A stretch of 64,000 bases of DNA, taken from the NCBI RefSeq assembly GCF_052857255.1, contig NC_135497.1, forward strand, positions 185,170,084 through 185,234,083. The letters run 5' to 3'. The notes under the pieces were generated by a model. The model had not been told where the DNA came from and did no database searches. It worked only from the letters and a program-made list of their open reading frames with translations. Below, one piece after another: positions 62,201 through 64,000 of this stretch. The position numbers and the translations under genes are program-made. This stretch comes from Amblyomma americanum. Taxonomy: Eukaryota; Arthropoda; Arachnida; Ixodida; Ixodidae. Position 1 is the stretch's first letter. Each line of letters opens with the position of its first letter.

Positions 62201-62851
62201 GTATAGTAGTCATGTGATGTCATGGGTGCCATTTTGTGGTACAGCATGCAGTTTCAGCAGTGCAAGCTGGAGAAGGTGGCGATAAGCCGATTAGATAGGC
62301 CTGCAGCCTTTTGCCTTACTACATGCACCAAAAAAATGACTGTCACCGTGGTGTTGCTGCACATTCCTTATTTTTTAGCTGTTTAGTGTAGGTCTACGCC
62401 ACATAGATGTTGAATTTGTAGACCTTGCACGATAAGTAGGTCTTAAAAAGTGTCCCATACCTCATTAGACAAATTTCCTGTGGAATGTTTATGAGCTCCA
62501 TATTGCCTGTGTCATGCAGAAAACATTACACTGCATTAAGCTTCAACTCTGCCCCTGCCATTCACATATGGAATATAATCATGCAGGACAACAAGGTGTA
62601 AAGGTGGAAGAATCACTGGTATGCTAACGGTACTGTGTTCATTATTAATCCATGGAACATTTTTAAAGAACACACAGCTTCCCAACTTGGAACATGACTG
62701 TGCTTTCAATCTTTCAATTACGCACGGGTGAAAGGTCTCACCAGAATGTGCTGACACAGTTGCAACTAATTTTGCGCTTAGCAGGTCCCAGACAAGGATG
62801 CTTCCAGAATCGCAGCCTGTCAGCACTGTTGCGCCGTCCCAGCACAGACAC
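59300..62851 (-). CDS. NSMAF: FAN/NSMAF-like BEACH-WD40 protein, last two exons, complement(join(59300..59376,62742..62851))
   Basis: The penultimate exon (acceptor TTGCCAG, donor TCTG|GTGAGA) encodes CLCWDGATVLTGCDSGSILV, then WDLLSAKLVATVSAHSG, closely matching the next-to-last WD40 blade of FAN (CFCWDG.S.L.GS.SGELLVWDLL). The last exon (acceptor GGTTACAG) splices in phase to give PVTCIHVKEDG and SDGKVVVWQSAEP, then TGA at 59302-59300, the final blade. FAN couples the TNF receptor to neutral sphingomyelinase and contains GRAM/PH-like, BEACH and WD40 parts. All upstream exons lie beyond the right edge of the window. The final intron is 3.4 kb. The stop is 375 bp from the ENY2 stop, tail to tail. 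Another BEACH-WD40 family member is a less likely alternative. Confidence 0.75.
59377..62741 (-). other. Last intron of the FAN-like gene
   Basis: It holds a G tract (60517-60535), short ORFs and a possible SINE-like B box (GGGTTCGATTTC, about 61858). Two plus ORFs of about 60 codons (59700-59885, 60638-60835) have no identifiable domain. Confidence 0.55.
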
Positions 62852-63222
62852 CTGGCAATTGACCAATGTATATCACATTTAGCACATGAAAAAAAAAAAA
62901 GGAAAGTTGATTGCTTTGCTTCAAGTGCCTCCAAACTGCTTTCATTAAAAAATTAAGATATAGACTGAAGTTTCAATTATACGATGCGAAATTAATGGAG
63001 AGAGGTATGCAAAGGACGCCACAAAAAATCTTGATAGTCTACGCAGGCTTACTAATCTCGCCCGTAATGTGCCAATCTACCAAAGTCGAAAACCTCAACT
63101 CTGGAATGTTCCCACGTGTAGAACAAACTTTGGCTTACAAAGCATATAAAATACATTACCACGCCATAACAAACTTGACGTACAACATGTTGATGTATCA
63201 CAGTTATCATTAAAAGAACTTA

Positions 63223-63478
63223 TAAGATGGTTTATGGTTTATGGGTATTCAAAGTCCCAAAGCAACTCTGGCTATGAGGGACGCCGCAGTGAGGAGCTCC
63301 AGAAATTTCGACCACTTGGGAGATTTGTAACATGCGCTGACATCGCGCAGTACATGGGCCTCTAAGAATTTCGCCTCCATCGAAATTCGACCGCCGCGGC
63401 CGGGATCGAACCCACATCTTTCGGGTCAGCACCCGAGCACCATAACTACTGAGCCACTGCGGCGGCGCGCACACCCAG
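63223..63478 (-). mobile_element. Ruka-like SINE, complete insertion
   Basis: Minus strand: head CCGCAGTGGCTCAGTAGTTA, B box GGGTTCGATCCCGG, ATTTCGATGGAGGCGAAAT, and a (CCATAAA)n tail. Flanked by AAGAACTTA at 63214-63222 and 63479-63487. It would lie in the intron before 62851 of the FAN-like gene. Confidence 0.9.
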
Positions 63479-63487
63479 AAGAACTTA

Positions 63488-64000
63488 GAAAAATCATTTC
63501 CTGGAAATAATTTCCTGTTTGCATCTGCTGTATGGGTTTGTGTGAATGAGCATGCTTCTTTTTCAATGGACGGCTCTCTGGTTTCTTTTTTCTATACAGG
63601 TGTTTATTTTCATTGCATATTATAGCCTATGTATTTCAGTGCGTTTTCTGTTGTATTTCCTTTCAGTGTGCAGTTAAAGAAATTGCTGTTTTACTCTGCG
63701 AATAGCTTGTATTCCTCATAAGACGCTGCCCACAAGTACTGTATGTCTGTTTGCCAATGTTGCCATGTGTAACCAGGGGTGGTGGGAATTTCAAGCTGCC
63801 CCGTGCAGCTTTTTCCACGCCCCTTCATATGTAATTTATAGGAAATAAATAAATAAAAATAACTAACTAACTAAATAATTTGGAGGACTTACTGCTGGGC
63901 TATTTGGTTAAAGTTTATCTAGGTGAACACGAAGACAAGAGGGCAACGTGCCATCAGGAATAATTAAGTGGTGCATTATCCATGTTTGTGTTATGTCCTG
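63488..64000. other. Probable intron of the FAN-like gene, nothing recognised
   Basis: An AATAAATAAATAAA stretch lies at about 63843-63857. No WD40-coding exon is visible on the minus strand here. Confidence 0.45.

Overview
This window looks like genomic DNA from a hard tick (Ixodidae). The main reasons are repeated copies of a tRNA-derived SINE of the Ruka type described from ixodid ticks, many short 5'-truncated non-LTR retrotransposons, long pure microsatellites, introns with GT/AG boundaries and sparse host genes. The genus cannot be fixed from sequence alone. A 100-base run of N at 14048-14147 marks an assembly gap.

Layout. From 1 to about 47 kb almost everything recognisable is mobile or repetitive: SINEs, RNase H-type LINE 3' fragments, a near full-length RTE-type LINE (23401-26066), a CR1/L2-like LINE (about 30571-32785) nested inside an RNase H LINE that is itself nested inside a SINE (30090-33609), and a P-element-family DNA transposon with 31-bp terminal inverted repeats and a broken THAP transposase (38542-43769). 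Two weak single-exon gene candidates lie on the minus strand at 10696-11073 (one membrane segment) and 28024-28261 (ORF ending at a splice donor).

From 47.7 to 64 kb the window holds real host genes. A two-coding-exon Rab-type small GTPase (47910-49139, +) has an unusual G3 motif. ENY2, the SAGA/TREX-2 subunit, has five exons (53923-58925, +). The last two exons of a FAN/NSMAF-like BEACH-WD40 protein (62851-59300, -) converge tail-to-tail on ENY2. Between them lie a Penelope-like element with a GIY-YIG domain (about 51560-52690, -) and two clean SINE insertions.

The most notable observation is the RTE-type LINE. Its insertion, bounded by a perfect 11-bp target duplication, begins with a tRNA-like sequence carrying Pol III A and B boxes, so the tRNA-like head and the endonuclease/reverse transcriptase body entered the genome together. 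Many LINE copies here end in a different short tandem repeat, several of them expanded into the long microsatellites of the region, so retrotransposon tails appear to seed much of the simple-sequence DNA.

The host genes are functionally unrelated (vesicle traffic, transcription/mRNA export, TNF-receptor/sphingomyelinase-type signalling) and are simply neighbours. Coordinates of degenerate repeats are approximate unless a target duplication is cited.
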